Shown: positions 40,396-50,378, counted from the stretch's first letter. The stretch: 64,000 bases of DNA from Weissella viridescens (GCF_003862435.1 NZ_RHGY01000002.1:39722-103721), one strand, 5' to 3'. Program-made: numbers and translations. The notes: generated from the letters alone by a model not told the origin.

Positions 40396-40425
40396 AAACG
40401 CCCATCCAATCAGATAGACGTTTTC
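40396..40425 (-). terminator. Terminator of the GWNWGAF gene
   Basis: On the minus strand CGTCTATC pairs with GATGGGCG (wobbles) and a run of seven T follows. Confidence 0.7.
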
Positions 40426-40429
40426 TTGA

Positions 40430-40786
40430 TTATGATTGAGTAGCTGCCATTGAAGCGATGATACCAACGAAAATCAACGTTACGACAAGTGATGCCACAA
40501 GGATGATGAACATCCATAGTCCAGCACGATTCCAAGTTGATTGGATTTGCTTAAATGTTGCAATATCTTCTGGTGTGTTTTGGAAACCACTCTTCTTCCA
40601 AGCCCAACCGTTCCCTAATGCGCCACAGAAGATGGCCCAGATGAAACCGAAAATTGGTACTGGGATAAGTACAAGTAGTGGGAGATATGACTTGTTTCCA
40701 AGTCCCCAGAACATGTTAAAAATAAAGGCTCCCCAGTTCCAGCCTTTGACTTCTGCAGGGACTTCGTTTACTGAATTATTTTCCAT
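40430..40786 (-). CDS. Small membrane protein with GWNWGAF motif
   Basis: A 118-residue protein starting with an acidic head, then GWNWGAFIFNMFWGLGNKSY, two or three membrane spans, and a WAWKKSGFQNTPEDIATFKQ cytoplasmic segment. Such proteins are common in Lactobacillales and are sometimes wrongly labelled ribonuclease G. It is the first chromosomal gene after the prophage; its terminator is the hairpin at about 40396-40425. Confidence 0.7.
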   Translation of the reverse strand: MENNSVNEVPAEVKGWNWGAFIFNMFWGLGNKSYLPLLVLIPVPIFGFIWAIFCGALGNGWAWKKSGFQNTPEDIATFKQIQSTWNRAGLWMFIILVASLVVTLIFVGIIASMAATQS

Positions 40787-40939
40787 AAGTATCGTTACTC
40801 CTAAAATAAAATTGATTAAAAACTAACATATAATGTATATACTACTATATCGAAATGTGAAACACCATTGTTTTTTAATAAAAGTTAATGAAATAGATTT
40901 ATTTACATTAGCATAGTGATGTATGGGATGCTAGTGCTT

Positions 40940-40968
40940 TTGCATGAATAGGTATTCCGTTGTACAAT
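40940..40968 (+). promoter_or_regulatory. Promoter for the 41010-41651 gene pair
   Basis: TTGCAT (40940-40945), 17 bp, TACAAT (40963-40968). The rest of the gap 40787-41009 is AT-rich and shows no ORF. Confidence 0.75.
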
Positions 40969-41009
40969 AAGAGAAACCGGTATAACCGATTGGGAAGGGA
41001 GTAGGATCC

Positions 41010-41204
41010 ATGCACTTGAGTATTCAAACCATTTATATGGTCGTAACTGGCGCAAATATGATTTTTTTAATACTCTGTGCATTGGGGATTTATCGAGGTA
41101 TTCGTGATCATGATCGATACTTAGTGATTGTCTACTTACTCTTAACACTGGGAATTATCATTGCTGTAAAGCTAACTTTACAAGCAACCGGAATTTTAAA
41201 TTAG
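41010..41204 (+). CDS. Small membrane protein (64 aa)
   Basis: Two membrane spans (MVVTGANMIFLILCALGIYR and YLVIVYLLLTLGIIIAVKL) joined by a short charged loop. GGGAG lies before the ATG. It abuts the next gene, with which it shares a promoter. No family recognised. Confidence 0.65.
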   Translation: MHLSIQTIYMVVTGANMIFLILCALGIYRGIRDHDRYLVIVYLLLTLGIIIAVKLTLQATGILN

Positions 41205-41216
41205 GTGGTGGAACGT

Positions 41217-41651
41217 ATGAGTGAAAAAGCTGGATTTTCAGATTTTGAAAAGGAAGCCATGCGAGAGCGCGCACAAGAGTTACGCCGTGAACAAGAAAAT
41301 AAACGCAGTAAAAAGAATCCCGAAGCGGACGTATTAGAAACAATTGCTGAAATGAGCGATAATAGTGCGGAAATTGCCATGCACATTCATCAATTGGTTC
41401 ATGAATTAGCGCCGGACCTTAAAGCAAAAACTTGGTACGGGATGCCTGCCTATGCAAATGCTGATAATAAGGTGGTCTTGTATTTTAAGAATGCAGAAAA
41501 ATTTGAAGCCCGGTACGGTATTCTTGGGTTCAATGATGCGGCACACTTGGATGCTGGGACAATGTGGCCTGTTGATTTTGCCATTAAAAACTGGAATGAT
41601 CAGGTTGCCCAAGCTGTAACTGACTTGATCAAGAAGGCTGTCGTAGTTTAA
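41217..41651 (+). CDS. DUF1801-family (YdhG-like) protein
   Basis: AGGTGGTGGAACGT precedes ATG 41217. The 144-residue protein has a charged N-terminus and the DUF1801 core: LVHELAPDLKAKTWYGMPAY, then KVVLYFKNAEKFEARYGILG. Members include YdhG/YjhQ-like proteins and iron-chaperone (Fra) homologues; role here unknown. Confidence 0.75.
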   Translation: MSEKAGFSDFEKEAMRERAQELRREQENKRSKKNPEADVLETIAEMSDNSAEIAMHIHQLVHELAPDLKAKTWYGMPAYANADNKVVLYFKNAEKFEARYGILGFNDAAHLDAGTMWPVDFAIKNWNDQVAQAVTDLIKKAVVV

Positions 41652-41682
41652 TCGCATTGATTGAGATAATTGGAGGAAAATG

Positions 41683-42327
41683 ATGACAAATATTGCAATT
41701 TTGGGTGCCGCTGGGCGAATTGGTCAACTTGTGCGTGCCAACTTAATTAATCAAACTGATATGAACGTCACTTTGGTAGCCCGTTCAGCTGAACAACGGC
41801 TTAAGATTCATGACGACGATCGTGAAACATTTGTTTCAACTGATTTAGATGATGTAAAACTTGTTGCTGAGGCACTCAAAGGACAAGATATCGTTGTCTT
41901 AGCAGTTGCGCCACATCCTGAATTAGCGCAAGCGGTTATCCAAGCGATGCACGATGCTGGCATTTCACGCTTAATCGTTACTGGTGTATTGGGTGTCGAT
42001 GACGAAGTGCCAGGAGCATTTGGTGCTTGGAATGAATCAATGATTGGTGGGGAACTACCAGAATTGAAGGCGGGATACCAAGCGCTAATGGCGAGTGATT
42101 TAGATGTGACATACATTCGGATGACTTGGCTATACGACGATGCAACTGAATTGACTTATGTTATCTCACAACCAGGTGAACCATTGCCTGGGGTACAAGT
42201 CACACGTGAGGCGGTTGCAGCATTTATCACAAAGCAACTTGCTGAAGGTGCACAAGCTTACCAAAATGAGTCAATTGGGATTTATGAACCTGGTTCAGAA
42301 AAGTTTTCAAAGCCAACTTTTTATTAA
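41683..42327 (+). CDS. NAD(P)-binding atypical SDR-family protein
   Basis: A 214-residue Rossmann protein with IAILGAAGRIGQLV (dinucleotide-binding glycines), VTLVARSAEQRLKI, and VVLAVAPHPELAQAVIQAMH. It resembles NmrA/YwnB-like reductases of the atypical short-chain group. Start ATG 41683 has GGAGG at proper distance; ATG 41680 is too close. Substrate unknown. Confidence 0.8.
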   Translation: MTNIAILGAAGRIGQLVRANLINQTDMNVTLVARSAEQRLKIHDDDRETFVSTDLDDVKLVAEALKGQDIVVLAVAPHPELAQAVIQAMHDAGISRLIVTGVLGVDDEVPGAFGAWNESMIGGELPELKAGYQALMASDLDVTYIRMTWLYDDATELTYVISQPGEPLPGVQVTREAVAAFITKQLAEGAQAYQNESIGIYEPGSEKFSKPTFY

Positions 42328-42334
42328 AAATTAA

Positions 42335-42381
42335 AAGCAGCATCACCTGAACGCATGAGACTGGTGGTCCTGCTTTTTTTG
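42335..42381 (+). terminator. Terminator after the SDR gene
   Basis: AAAGCAG(C)ATCACC pairs with GGTGGTC(C)TGCTTT with one mismatch, followed by seven T. Confidence 0.8.
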
Positions 42382-42490
42382 TGAGAAAACCCCCGTGATA
42401 TTCTTAAGAAAGCATCATGCAAAAACGTTTTAATGAGCGTAAACTAGCCAATAGTGTTTTAACAGAGATGAGAAAAAGAGGGATGTAGGA

Positions 42491-43261
42491 ATGACAGAAT
42501 CAAAACAAGCACACTGGTTGAGTTGGCCTAATATTAAACAGAATGTACATGATATTTTTACTTGGCAATATTACCGTGAAGGATTTTCAGGGTGGTCAAA
42601 GAAATCTTATATCTGGCTACTAATTGGATTATCAGTGATTATTGGAACCGGGTTTATGCATGGGTTCTCAACGATGACCTTAATTTCAGTTCTTGGTGGG
42701 GCAATCGGATTTACATGTACGTTAGCCATTACCAACAATAAGCGTTTGAATGGGGTCTTAGGTTTCGTTTCAGCGATTTTAATTTCATATGTTGCTTGGC
42801 ATGCACATAATAATGCCGACATCTTTATGCAAGTTGGTTATGTCTTAGCCCTTGATATTCCGGTAATCCTTTTTGGAAGCGCTTGGAATGCTCGCAAAAT
42901 TCGTAAAATGGATCGCACAGGGTGGTTAATCCTATTCGGTACTTTTATTGTCATGTATGCCTTCCTCTTCTGGATCGATACACAAGTCTTTATTTCACCA
43001 CGACCATTTATTGATGCCTTTTCTGCAGCGATTGGTTTCACTGGAGCGGCATTAATGCTTGGTAAATATTCATCGCAATATGTGATGTGGTCAATCCAAG
43101 GGATTACTTCAGTATTACTTTGGTTCATTACAGCGCAACAAGGTGACGCTAACTGGGTGCTATTCGCAACTTACCTATTGTACCTTGGAAACGATGTCTT
43201 GGGTCTCTTCTTCAGCCCATGGCGCATGTTTAATAAGTCGAAAGACACACAACAAAATTAA
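42491..43261 (+). CDS. pnuC: Nicotinamide riboside transporter PnuC
   Basis: A 256-residue membrane protein with about seven spans, matching PnuC: MHGFSTMTLISVLGGAIGFT, AILISYVAWHAHNNADIF, a DRTGWLILFGTFIVMYAFLF stretch, and a WVLFATYLLYLGNDVLGLFF end. It imports nicotinamide riboside for NAD synthesis. AGAGGGATGTAGGA precedes the ATG. A terminator follows at 43266-43297. Confidence 0.88.
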   Translation: MTESKQAHWLSWPNIKQNVHDIFTWQYYREGFSGWSKKSYIWLLIGLSVIIGTGFMHGFSTMTLISVLGGAIGFTCTLAITNNKRLNGVLGFVSAILISYVAWHAHNNADIFMQVGYVLALDIPVILFGSAWNARKIRKMDRTGWLILFGTFIVMYAFLFWIDTQVFISPRPFIDAFSAAIGFTGAALMLGKYSSQYVMWSIQGITSVLLWFITAQQGDANWVLFATYLLYLGNDVLGLFFSPWRMFNKSKDTQQN

Positions 43262-43265
43262 TCAA

Positions 43266-43297
43266 AGAGGCAGGCCTGAAATGGTCTGCCTTTTGTG
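43266..43297 (+). terminator. Terminator after pnuC
   Basis: AGGCAG(G)CC pairs with GG(T)CTGCCTT around TGAAAT, followed by TTTTG. Confidence 0.75.
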
Positions 43298-43335
43298 TTA
43301 TCATGCAAAGTAATGAATAAAAGTGAGGAAGAAGG

Positions 43336-44025
43336 ATGGCATATCAATATTTGATTTTCGATTTAGATGATACCCTTTTAGATTTCAAGGGTGGTGAAGT
43401 TGCGGGTTTAAAAAATGTATTCGCACAACAAGGGTTTAATGCGCCGCTTCAAGAAAAAGCATTAAGTGAATATACCAAAATTAATCGTGGATTGTGGTCG
43501 TCGTTTGAAAAAGGGGAGATTTCAAAACAAACCATTCATCAAACCCGATTTGATAAGTTACTAAACACATTGGGGATAGCGGGTGATGGTAGTGAATTAG
43601 AACGTCAATATCGTGAGGAACTAAATCATAACTATCGTGTCATTGATGGTGCAGAACCGTTTTTAGCTGATTTACAGCAGGCTGGCTATCATTTAATTGC
43701 TGGTACGAATGGCGAAGCTCAAACACAACATCTACGTTTGGCACATACTGGACTTGATCAATATTTTGAACATGTCTACATTTCCGATGAAATGGGCGTT
43801 GCAAAACCTGATCCTGCTTTTTATCAGGAAATTTTTGCGGAAAATCCTGATATGACTAAAGACAATACGGTCATGATAGGTGATGGTTTAGCTTCTGATA
43901 TTCAAGGTGGTGTCAATTTTGGTATTGATACAATTTGGGTGAATTTCAATCAAAGAAACACAACGGAACCCCCAATGCCGACTGCAGTTGCGCAATCATA
44001 TTCAGAATTGAAACAGAAACTATAA
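43336..44025 (+). CDS. HAD-family nucleotidase, YjjG-like
   Basis: A 229-residue HAD phosphatase: motif I LIFDLDDTLLDFKGG, motif II LIAGTNGEAQTQ, motif III AKPDPAFYQEIF and motif IV MIGDGLASDIQGG. The helical cap (WSSFEKGEISKQTIHQTRF) and overall length match YjjG-type 5'-nucleotidases that clean non-canonical nucleotides. AGGAAGAAGG precedes the ATG. It is convergent with rnjA across a shared terminator. Confidence 0.8.
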   Translation: MAYQYLIFDLDDTLLDFKGGEVAGLKNVFAQQGFNAPLQEKALSEYTKINRGLWSSFEKGEISKQTIHQTRFDKLLNTLGIAGDGSELERQYREELNHNYRVIDGAEPFLADLQQAGYHLIAGTNGEAQTQHLRLAHTGLDQYFEHVYISDEMGVAKPDPAFYQEIFAENPDMTKDNTVMIGDGLASDIQGGVNFGIDTIWVNFNQRNTTEPPMPTAVAQSYSELKQKL

Positions 44026-44026
44026 C

Positions 44027-44066
44027 ACAAAAAACACCTAAAGTCTGCAGGACTCTAGGTGTTTTT
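44027..44066. terminator. Bidirectional terminator between the HAD gene and rnjA
   Basis: AAAAACACCTA-AAGTC pairs with GACTC-TAGGTGTTTTT around TGCAG, with T runs on both strands. Confidence 0.9.
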
Positions 44067-44067
44067 C

Positions 44068-45750
44068 TTATACCATGATGAAGATTGGTAGGATGAGTGG
44101 GCGACGCTTTGTCTTATCATATAAGAAGCGTTGCAAGTGAGACACAACAGCATTACGAATACTGTGTTCACTGGCATTAGGCTCACGCATGGCCATCAAA
44201 ATTGTATGGAAAATTTCTTTGCGACCTTCATTAATCAAATCTTCTGATTCACGCATGTAGATAAATCCACGTGATAGAATATCTGGTCCGGCCGTAATTT
44301 CTTTGTTGTTTAGATCAATCGTTGCAACGACAACGACTAAGCCATCTTCTGAAAGTAACTTACGATCACGAAGCACTGCAGCCCCAACATCACCGATTCC
44401 GTTTCCGTCGACATACGTATCTTCAGCAGGGAAGTGATCGGCAATTCGGGCAGAGTCTTCGGTTAAGGCAAGGACATCACCATTATCGAGGATGAAGGTA
44501 TTATCTTCAGGAACCCCGACATCGTGAGCCAAACCTTCATGGACCTTGAGCATACGGTATTCACCGTGAACAGGCATAAAGTACTTGGGCTTAATCAATG
44601 AAAGCATCAATTTTTGCTCTTCTTGTCCACCGTGACCAGAGGCGTGGATGTTATTCACCTTACCGTGAATGACGTTTGCTCCAGCTTCTTCTAATTCATT
44701 GATAACACGGTCAACAGACGCAGTGTTTCCAGGAATAGGTGAACTTGAGAAGATAACAGTATCGTTTGGTTGAATCTTGATTTGCTTGTGCGTACCGTTG
44801 GCGATTCGGGCCAATGCGGCCATTGGCTCACCTTGTGATCCAGTACATAGAATTAAGACTTTTTCAGGTGGTAGCTTATTGACTTCATGCGCATCGATTA
44901 ACATTTCTTCTGGAATATCAAGGTAACCTAAGGCAAGACCATTTGTTACCGCGCTTTCCATCGAACGACCAAAGACTGCAATCTTACGACCATGGGCTAG
45001 GGCAGCTTCGGTTGCCATTTGCACACGAGACATGTTTGATGCGAATGTTGCAAAAATGATGCGGCCATCAATTTCGTCAAATAGCTTGTCAATGGTCTTT
45101 CCAACCCAACGTTCTGACTTTGTAAATTCAGCACGTTCAGCATTGGTTGAATCAGACATTAAGAGTAGGACACCTTCAGAACCAATGCGAGCCATCTTTT
45201 GTAAGTTAGGTGGCTGCTTAGTCGTAGGGGTGAAGTCAAACTTAAAGTCTCCTGTTTCAACGATCGTTCCAACTGGGGTGTGGACAGCCACACCGTAAGT
45301 ATCGGGAATTGAATGCGTTGTACGGAAGAATTCAACACTTAACTTGTCAAAAGTTAAAACAGTATCTTCATCAATTTCATGAAGATCAGTTGTCTTTAAT
45401 TGATTGTGTTCTTCTAGTTTGTTCTTAATAAGTGCCATTGCAAGGGGACCAGCATAGACTGGTACATTCACAGCATCTAAAAAGAAATGAATGGCCCCAA
45501 TGTGATCTTCGTGCCCGTGGGTAATAACTAAGGCTTTAATTTTGTCACGGTTTTCCTTGATGTAAGTATAGTCAGGAATAACATAGTCAATTCCTAATAA
45601 CTCATCTTCAGGGAACTTAACACCGGCATCGATGATAACGATTTCGTCACCATATTGAATCCCATATGTGTTTTTTCCGATTTCACCTAAGCCACCCAGA
45701 GCATAAACCGCTGCTTCATCAGGGTTAATGTTTAGCTCCATATTGCTCAT
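44068..45750 (-). CDS. rnjA: Ribonuclease J1
   Basis: A 560-residue metallo-beta-lactamase/beta-CASP RNase with ALGGLGEIGKNTYGIQYGDE, HGHEDHIGA (zinc ligands), a DSTNAERAEFTKSERWV region, and SGHGGQEEQKLMLSLIKPKY near the beta-CASP end. RNase J1 is the main 5'-3' exonuclease and endonuclease of Firmicutes RNA decay. It follows rpoY by 3 bp in the same minus-strand operon; its ribosome site lies in the rpoY end. Confidence 0.96.
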   Translation of the reverse strand: MSNMELNINPDEAAVYALGGLGEIGKNTYGIQYGDEIVIIDAGVKFPEDELLGIDYVIPDYTYIKENRDKIKALVITHGHEDHIGAIHFFLDAVNVPVYAGPLAMALIKNKLEEHNQLKTTDLHEIDEDTVLTFDKLSVEFFRTTHSIPDTYGVAVHTPVGTIVETGDFKFDFTPTTKQPPNLQKMARIGSEGVLLLMSDSTNAERAEFTKSERWVGKTIDKLFDEIDGRIIFATFASNMSRVQMATEAALAHGRKIAVFGRSMESAVTNGLALGYLDIPEEMLIDAHEVNKLPPEKVLILCTGSQGEPMAALARIANGTHKQIKIQPNDTVIFSSSPIPGNTASVDRVINELEEAGANVIHGKVNNIHASGHGGQEEQKLMLSLIKPKYFMPVHGEYRMLKVHEGLAHDVGVPEDNTFILDNGDVLALTEDSARIADHFPAEDTYVDGNGIGDVGAAVLRDRKLLSEDGLVVVVATIDLNNKEITAGPDILSRGFIYMRESEDLINEGRKEIFHTILMAMREPNASEHSIRNAVVSHLQRFLYDKTKRRPLILPIFIMV

Positions 45751-45753
45751 AAA

Positions 45754-45966
45754 TTAAAACTCCGTCAACTTGAAATCTGGACTTTGTTGCTCGTAAGCAA
45801 GGGCCTTTTCTGAAAGTTGTTCAATTTGTTCGATATTGTATTCTGTGTTTTGTTCGACTTCGCGACGCGCAGTTGGTTGGTCGGGAACATCTAGGTAAAG
45901 TGAGTGAGTGTCCTCACGCTTTGGATTACGTTGCTTTGATTCTTGATAATATACTTTGAAAATCAT
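45754..45966 (-). CDS. rpoY: RNA polymerase epsilon subunit
   Basis: The 70-residue protein MIFKVYYQESKQRNPKREDT followed by SLYLDVPDQPTARREVEQNT matches RpoY (DUF1447), the small epsilon subunit of Firmicutes RNA polymerase. Gene order rpoY-rnjA is conserved in Firmicutes. The 204-bp gap upstream (45967-46170) holds minus-strand TATATT-like sequences and no ORF. Confidence 0.95.
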   Translation of the reverse strand: MIFKVYYQESKQRNPKREDTHSLYLDVPDQPTARREVEQNTEYNIEQIEQLSEKALAYEQQSPDFKLTEF

Positions 45967-46170
45967 AAAAAACTCCTTTAATAAATCTATTTTTCCGTAT
46001 AGTCTTATCTAATATAATATCAGAATTTGGTCGATAAAACTAGTATATCGCAAGAGCTCGCATTTTTTTTGATGTGGGGTGGCTAAAATTACCCGTCTCT
46101 TATCATTTTGTGGCATACTAGAATATGAAGAAATATGTTCTTTAATTGAGAAAATGGCGAAGGTAAATCT

Positions 46171-46656
46171 ATGAAAATCTTTATTATTGGTGCGACCGTA
46201 GTTGTGATTTTAATTCTATTAACCGTCTTTCGTCGAACAGGGCGAAAATTAACTGAACGACAAATTATTGAATCACAACAATTGGTGAATGCTGCCATGA
46301 ATTCAGTTGTGCAAGAGTTAGACCCGAGTTTGGGTATTATTGAAGATAGTAAGCCGTTTCGTTCGACATTGGTTGCCAATATCTGGGGCCATGAAGTCAT
46401 GGCGTTTGAATTTATTTTGCCGGTTGAACGAAAAGTGAATACCGATATGCTCAGAAGAAAACTCAATAACGGCTTACAAGCATATGCAAAGATACATCAG
46501 CTTGAACCTTATGATCAGGCTGAACCTGTCTTTGTTGTTACGGACTTATGGTTTAACCAAGCGGGCAACAGTTTACATGTAGATGTGGCCCACGTGGTTA
46601 ATGCTGAAACAGTTGCGTATTTACATGATTTAAGGCGCCTCAATCAATCCAATTAA
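46171..46656 (+). CDS. Membrane-anchored hypothetical protein (161 aa)
   Basis: One N-terminal membrane span (IFIIGATVVVILILLTVF) followed by a basic stretch and a soluble domain (VLELDPSLGIIEDSKPF-type segment; SLHVDVAHVVNAETVAYLHD). GAAGG lies 9 bp before the ATG. Well conserved in style with neighbouring genes but no family recognised. It lies upstream of def, perhaps co-transcribed. Confidence 0.6.
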   Translation: MKIFIIGATVVVILILLTVFRRTGRKLTERQIIESQQLVNAAMNSVVQELDPSLGIIEDSKPFRSTLVANIWGHEVMAFEFILPVERKVNTDMLRRKLNNGLQAYAKIHQLEPYDQAEPVFVVTDLWFNQAGNSLHVDVAHVVNAETVAYLHDLRRLNQSN

Positions 46657-46706
46657 TGCTATACTATTTCCATAATAAAATTATGACATGGAGGAATGAA
46701 TAACCT

Positions 46707-47282
46707 ATGTATCGAATGGACCAAGTTGTACGGGATGGTGATCCTGTACTTAGAAAGCAAGCTGCAAAAGTTGACTTCCCATTATCAGAAGAAGATCAAC
46801 AAGTCACTAAAGATATGATGGAATATCTCATCATTAGCCAAGATGAAAAAGAAAATGAAAAATATGGGCTTCGTCCAGGTGTTGGCTTAGCTGCACCACA
46901 AGTTGGCGTTTCAAAGCAATATGCTTCAATTTTGATTCGCAATGAAGACGTTGATGGACATGAAGATGATGAGGGCACGTACTTCTTTAAGGGAACCATC
47001 TATAACCCGGTTATTACACGTCAATCAGTTAAGCAGCAAGCATTAGCTGGCGGTGAGGGGTGTTTATCAGTTGATGAAGACCAAGCTGGATTTGTTGAAC
47101 GGGCATATCGCATTACTGTGAAATATCAAGATGAGGATGGCGTGCAACAAGAAATTAAACTCCAAGGTTATCCAGCGGATGTTTTCCAACATGAAATTGA
47201 TCACCTCCATGGAACGCTGTACTACGACCACATTAACCGCGCAGAACCATGGCAAGAGCATAATGGGACACGTTACATTTAA
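46707..47282 (+). CDS. def: Peptide deformylase
   Basis: A 191-residue iron enzyme that removes the N-formyl group from new proteins. All three motifs are present: GVGLAAPQVG, EGCLSV and QHEIDHLHG. The insert length matches the type 2 enzymes of Gram-positives. GGAGG precedes the ATG. Confidence 0.96.
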   Translation: MYRMDQVVRDGDPVLRKQAAKVDFPLSEEDQQVTKDMMEYLIISQDEKENEKYGLRPGVGLAAPQVGVSKQYASILIRNEDVDGHEDDEGTYFFKGTIYNPVITRQSVKQQALAGGEGCLSVDEDQAGFVERAYRITVKYQDEDGVQQEIKLQGYPADVFQHEIDHLHGTLYYDHINRAEPWQEHNGTRYI

Positions 47283-47295
47283 TTAAGGAAGAAAT

Positions 47296-47577
47296 ATGGC
47301 TGATAAAAATTTTAATTATCCCTTCTTAGAAGGATGGTCAACAGATGACATTGTTAAGGCCAGCCGCCTCTACGATGCAGTTGCAAATGCGTATGAAGTT
47401 GGCATTGAACGTGACGAATTATTAGCCGCATATCAAGACTTTAAGACAGTTGTGCCAAGCAAGTCAGAAGAAAAGCAATTAGATCGTGAATTTTCACAAG
47501 CAAGTGACTATTCCATTTATCGTGTGATGCAAGCTGCACGAAGTTCTGAGCGTGCACGCGTCAAAATGGATGTTTAG
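47296..47577 (+). CDS. UPF0223-family protein
   Basis: A 93-residue all-helical protein (NFNYPFLEGWSTDDIVKASR, VPSKSEEKQLDREFSQASDY) matching UPF0223, a Firmicutes family of unknown function usually found next to the inositol-monophosphatase-like gene, as here. Confidence 0.88.
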   Translation: MADKNFNYPFLEGWSTDDIVKASRLYDAVANAYEVGIERDELLAAYQDFKTVVPSKSEEKQLDREFSQASDYSIYRVMQAARSSERARVKMDV

Positions 47578-47589
47578 AGAGGGCAACGA

Positions 47590-48402
47590 ATGTCACTCAC
47601 ACCTAAACAAATAGACGAACAGGTCCTGGATTGGTTGGCTGAAGCCCGTACCCGAATCGTCGCTGATATGCAGATGCCACTTCAAGTTAATGAAAAAACA
47701 AATGCACGTGACTTGGTGACAAATGTTGATCGTGAAATTGAACAATATTATGTTCAGCAAATTCATACATTAATGCCCGAAGCTCAGATTATTAGTGAAG
47801 AGGGGTATGGTGATCACGTTTCATCAATGATGGGGGATGTTTGGTATATTGATCCCATTGATGGCACGCTCAATTTTGTTGAACAAAGGGCGGAGTTTGC
47901 CACCATGTTGGCGTTATACCACGATGGTGAACCAGTCTGTGCTTGGATTATGGATGTGATGCAAAATGACATTATTCATGGGGGGCCAGCACTTGGTGTA
48001 TTTAAGAACAATGCGTCATTACCGGTACCAATGAATAAAGTACTAGCTGATGGCCTTATGGTGGTGTCTGGAGCCCGCTTAATTGCCAATCAAATGGGTC
48101 TCCCTCAAGTCTCACAGCAGGCACTCGGCTTTCGGGTCTATGGTTCTGCTGGCATCTCATTTATGCATGTGCTTGAAGGACGCGCAATCGGGTATATGAG
48201 CAAGATGAAACCATGGGACTTTGCGCCTGGGGCGGCCTTAGCAAAATCATTCGGATTAATGATAAGTGACATTGACGGTGAACCACTGAATATGTTACTA
48301 TCAAATTCAGTAGTAGTTTCAACTCCCAACGCTCATGAGCAAATCATGAGGATTGAGAAACAAACAAACGGTGTCGAAGCAGGCACGGATATTCGTTTAT
48401 GA
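47590..48402 (+). CDS. Inositol monophosphatase family protein
   Basis: A 270-residue sugar-phosphatase-like protein with IISEEGYGDH (metal ligands), DVWYIDPIDGTLNFVE and KPWDFAPGAALAKSFGL. The family dephosphorylates inositol phosphate or related substrates (including PAP). Follows UPF0223 by 12 bp. Confidence 0.88.
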   Translation: MSLTPKQIDEQVLDWLAEARTRIVADMQMPLQVNEKTNARDLVTNVDREIEQYYVQQIHTLMPEAQIISEEGYGDHVSSMMGDVWYIDPIDGTLNFVEQRAEFATMLALYHDGEPVCAWIMDVMQNDIIHGGPALGVFKNNASLPVPMNKVLADGLMVVSGARLIANQMGLPQVSQQALGFRVYGSAGISFMHVLEGRAIGYMSKMKPWDFAPGAALAKSFGLMISDIDGEPLNMLLSNSVVVSTPNAHEQIMRIEKQTNGVEAGTDIRL

Positions 48403-48409
48403 ATATCAT

Positions 48410-48439
48410 TCAGTTAAATGATGAGAATGATTTAACTGA
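48410..48439 (+). promoter_or_regulatory. 10-bp inverted repeat upstream of typA
   Basis: TCAGTTAAAT and ATTTAACTGA flank a 10-nt GA-rich loop, 35 bp before the typA start. No T run follows, so it may be a leader hairpin or operator. Confidence 0.55.
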
Positions 48440-48474
48440 GAAATTGATGGATAACATTTAAGGAGAATAGAATT

Positions 48475-50319
48475 TTGGCAAAACGTGAAAACTTACGTAA
48501 TATTGCAATCATTGCCCACGTTGACCATGGTAAGACTACTTTGGTGAACGAGCTTTTGAAGCAATCAGATACACTTGATGCACGTACAGAACTTGGTGAT
48601 CGTGCAATGGATACCAACGATATTGAAAAGGAACGTGGAATCACAATCCTTTCAAAGAATACGGCCGTTGAAATTGGTGATAAGAAGATTAACATCTTGG
48701 ACACACCAGGACACGCGGACTTCGGTGGTGAAGTTGAACGTATCATGGGAATGGTTGATGGTGTGCTTTTGGTTGTTGATGCCTTTGAAGGTACAATGCC
48801 ACAAACACGTTTTGTGTTGAAGAAAGCCTTTGAACAAAAGTTGACACCTATTGTGGTTGTTAACAAGGTTGACCGTCCAGGTGCACGTCCTACAGAAGTT
48901 GTTGACGAAGTGCTTGACCTATTTATCGAGTTGGGTGCTGATGAAGACCAATTGGACTTCCCTGTTGTTTACGCTTCAGCGATGAACGGAACTTCATCTT
49001 CAGATCCTGACTTGTCAACACAAGAACACACAATGGATCCTATCTTCAACGATATTTTCGAATATATTCCAGCACCTGAAGATACTTCAGACCAACCATT
49101 GCAATTCCAAGTTGCTTTGTTGGACTATAACGACTTCTTGGGTCGTATCGGTATCGGACGTGTCTTCAACGGTAAGATTGCCCTTGGTGACAATGTTACC
49201 GTTATGAAGCTTGATGGAACAAAGAGTAACTTCCGTGTTACAAAGTTGTTCGGTTACATGGGACTTGATCGTATCGAAATTGATTCAGCCAAGTCTGGTG
49301 ACTTGATTGCCATTTCAGGTATGGAAGAAATTTCAGTTGGTGAAACTGTTGTTAGTCCTGATAGTCCTGAAGCTTTGCCAGTTCTTCGTATTGACGAACC
49401 AACTTTGCAAATGACATTCCGTATTAACAACTCTCCATTCGCTGGTCGCGAAGGTAAGTTTGTTACCGCCCGTCAAATTGAAGATCGTCTTCGTCGCGAA
49501 TTGCACACTGACGTTTCATTGCGTATTGAAGATACAGATGAAGCTGGTGCATGGTTAGTTTCTGGTCGTGGTGAATTGCACCTTTCAATCTTGATTGAAA
49601 CAATGCGTCGTGAAGGATATGAACTTCAAGTTTCACGTCCTGAAGTTATCTTCAAGAACATTGATGGTGTTGATTCAGAACCTTACGAAACTGTTCAAAT
49701 TGACACACCTGACGAATACTCAGGTTCTGTTATCGAATCATTATCAAACCGTAAGGGTGACATGATTAACATGGAACCTACTGGTACTGGTACCACTCGT
49801 TTGGAATTCTCTGTTCCATCACGTGGTTTGATTGGTTACTCAACTGAATTTATGTCATTGACGCGTGGATATGGTATCTATAACCACACATTCTCTGAAT
49901 ACCAACCAATCGTTAAGAACTGGAACCCAGGTCGTCGTAACGGAACACTTGTTTCAATCAACCAAGGTCCAACAACAGCCTACGCTATCATGGGTGTTGA
50001 AGATCGTGGAACAATGTTCGTTCACCCTGGTGACGAAGTCTATGAAGGTATGGTTGTGGGAATGAACTCTCGTGACAACGATATCTCAGTTAACGTTACA
50101 AAGGCGAAGAATCAAACTAACGTGCGTTCTTCTAACAAGGACCAAACTGCTTCAATCAAGACGCCACGTGATATGACGCTTGAAGAATCACTTGAATTCT
50201 TGGCTGAAGACGAATTGGCCGAAGTAACACCAGAACACGTTCGTATTCGTAAGCAAATTTTGAATACAGCAGAACGTGAAAAGGCTGCTAAGCGTCGTAA
50301 GACAGCACAACAAGGTTAA
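48475..50319 (+). CDS. typA: Ribosome-associated GTPase TypA/BipA
   Basis: A 614-residue translational GTPase: G1 [13 protein letters not shown]3 [11 protein letters not shown]4 [10 protein letters not shown], and the BipA C-terminus ([20 protein letters not shown]). It acts on 50S assembly and stress responses. The start is TTG 48475 behind AAGGAGAATAGAATT. Upstream a 10-bp inverted repeat lies in the leader. Confidence 0.96.
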   Translation: MAKRENLRNIAIIAHVDHGKTTLVNELLKQSDTLDARTELGDRAMDTNDIEKERGITILSKNTAVEIGDKKINILDTPGHADFGGEVERIMGMVDGVLLVVDAFEGTMPQTRFVLKKAFEQKLTPIVVVNKVDRPGARPTEVVDEVLDLFIELGADEDQLDFPVVYASAMNGTSSSDPDLSTQEHTMDPIFNDIFEYIPAPEDTSDQPLQFQVALLDYNDFLGRIGIGRVFNGKIALGDNVTVMKLDGTKSNFRVTKLFGYMGLDRIEIDSAKSGDLIAISGMEEISVGETVVSPDSPEALPVLRIDEPTLQMTFRINNSPFAGREGKFVTARQIEDRLRRELHTDVSLRIEDTDEAGAWLVSGRGELHLSILIETMRREGYELQVSRPEVIFKNIDGVDSEPYETVQIDTPDEYSGSVIESLSNRKGDMINMEPTGTGTTRLEFSVPSRGLIGYSTEFMSLTRGYGIYNHTFSEYQPIVKNWNPGRRNGTLVSINQGPTTAYAIMGVEDRGTMFVHPGDEVYEGMVVGMNSRDNDISVNVTKAKNQTNVRSSNKDQTASIKTPRDMTLEESLEFLAEDELAEVTPEHVRIRKQILNTAEREKAAKRRKTAQQG

Positions 50320-50337
50320 TTTAAAGTCAATAAACGA

Positions 50338-50378
50338 GAAGTGTTTACTCAAAAATGAGTGAATGCTTCTTTTTTTAT
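50338..50378 (+). terminator. Terminator after typA
   Basis: GAAGTGTTTACTC pairs with GAGTGAATGCTTC (wobbles) around AAAAAT and is followed by seven T. Confidence 0.88.

Noticed and set aside
40206..40409. Minus-strand ORF through attR
   Set aside because: It is antisense to the duplicated msrA end and terminator; a mirror ORF exists at attL (670-888), so it is a shadow of the att repeat.
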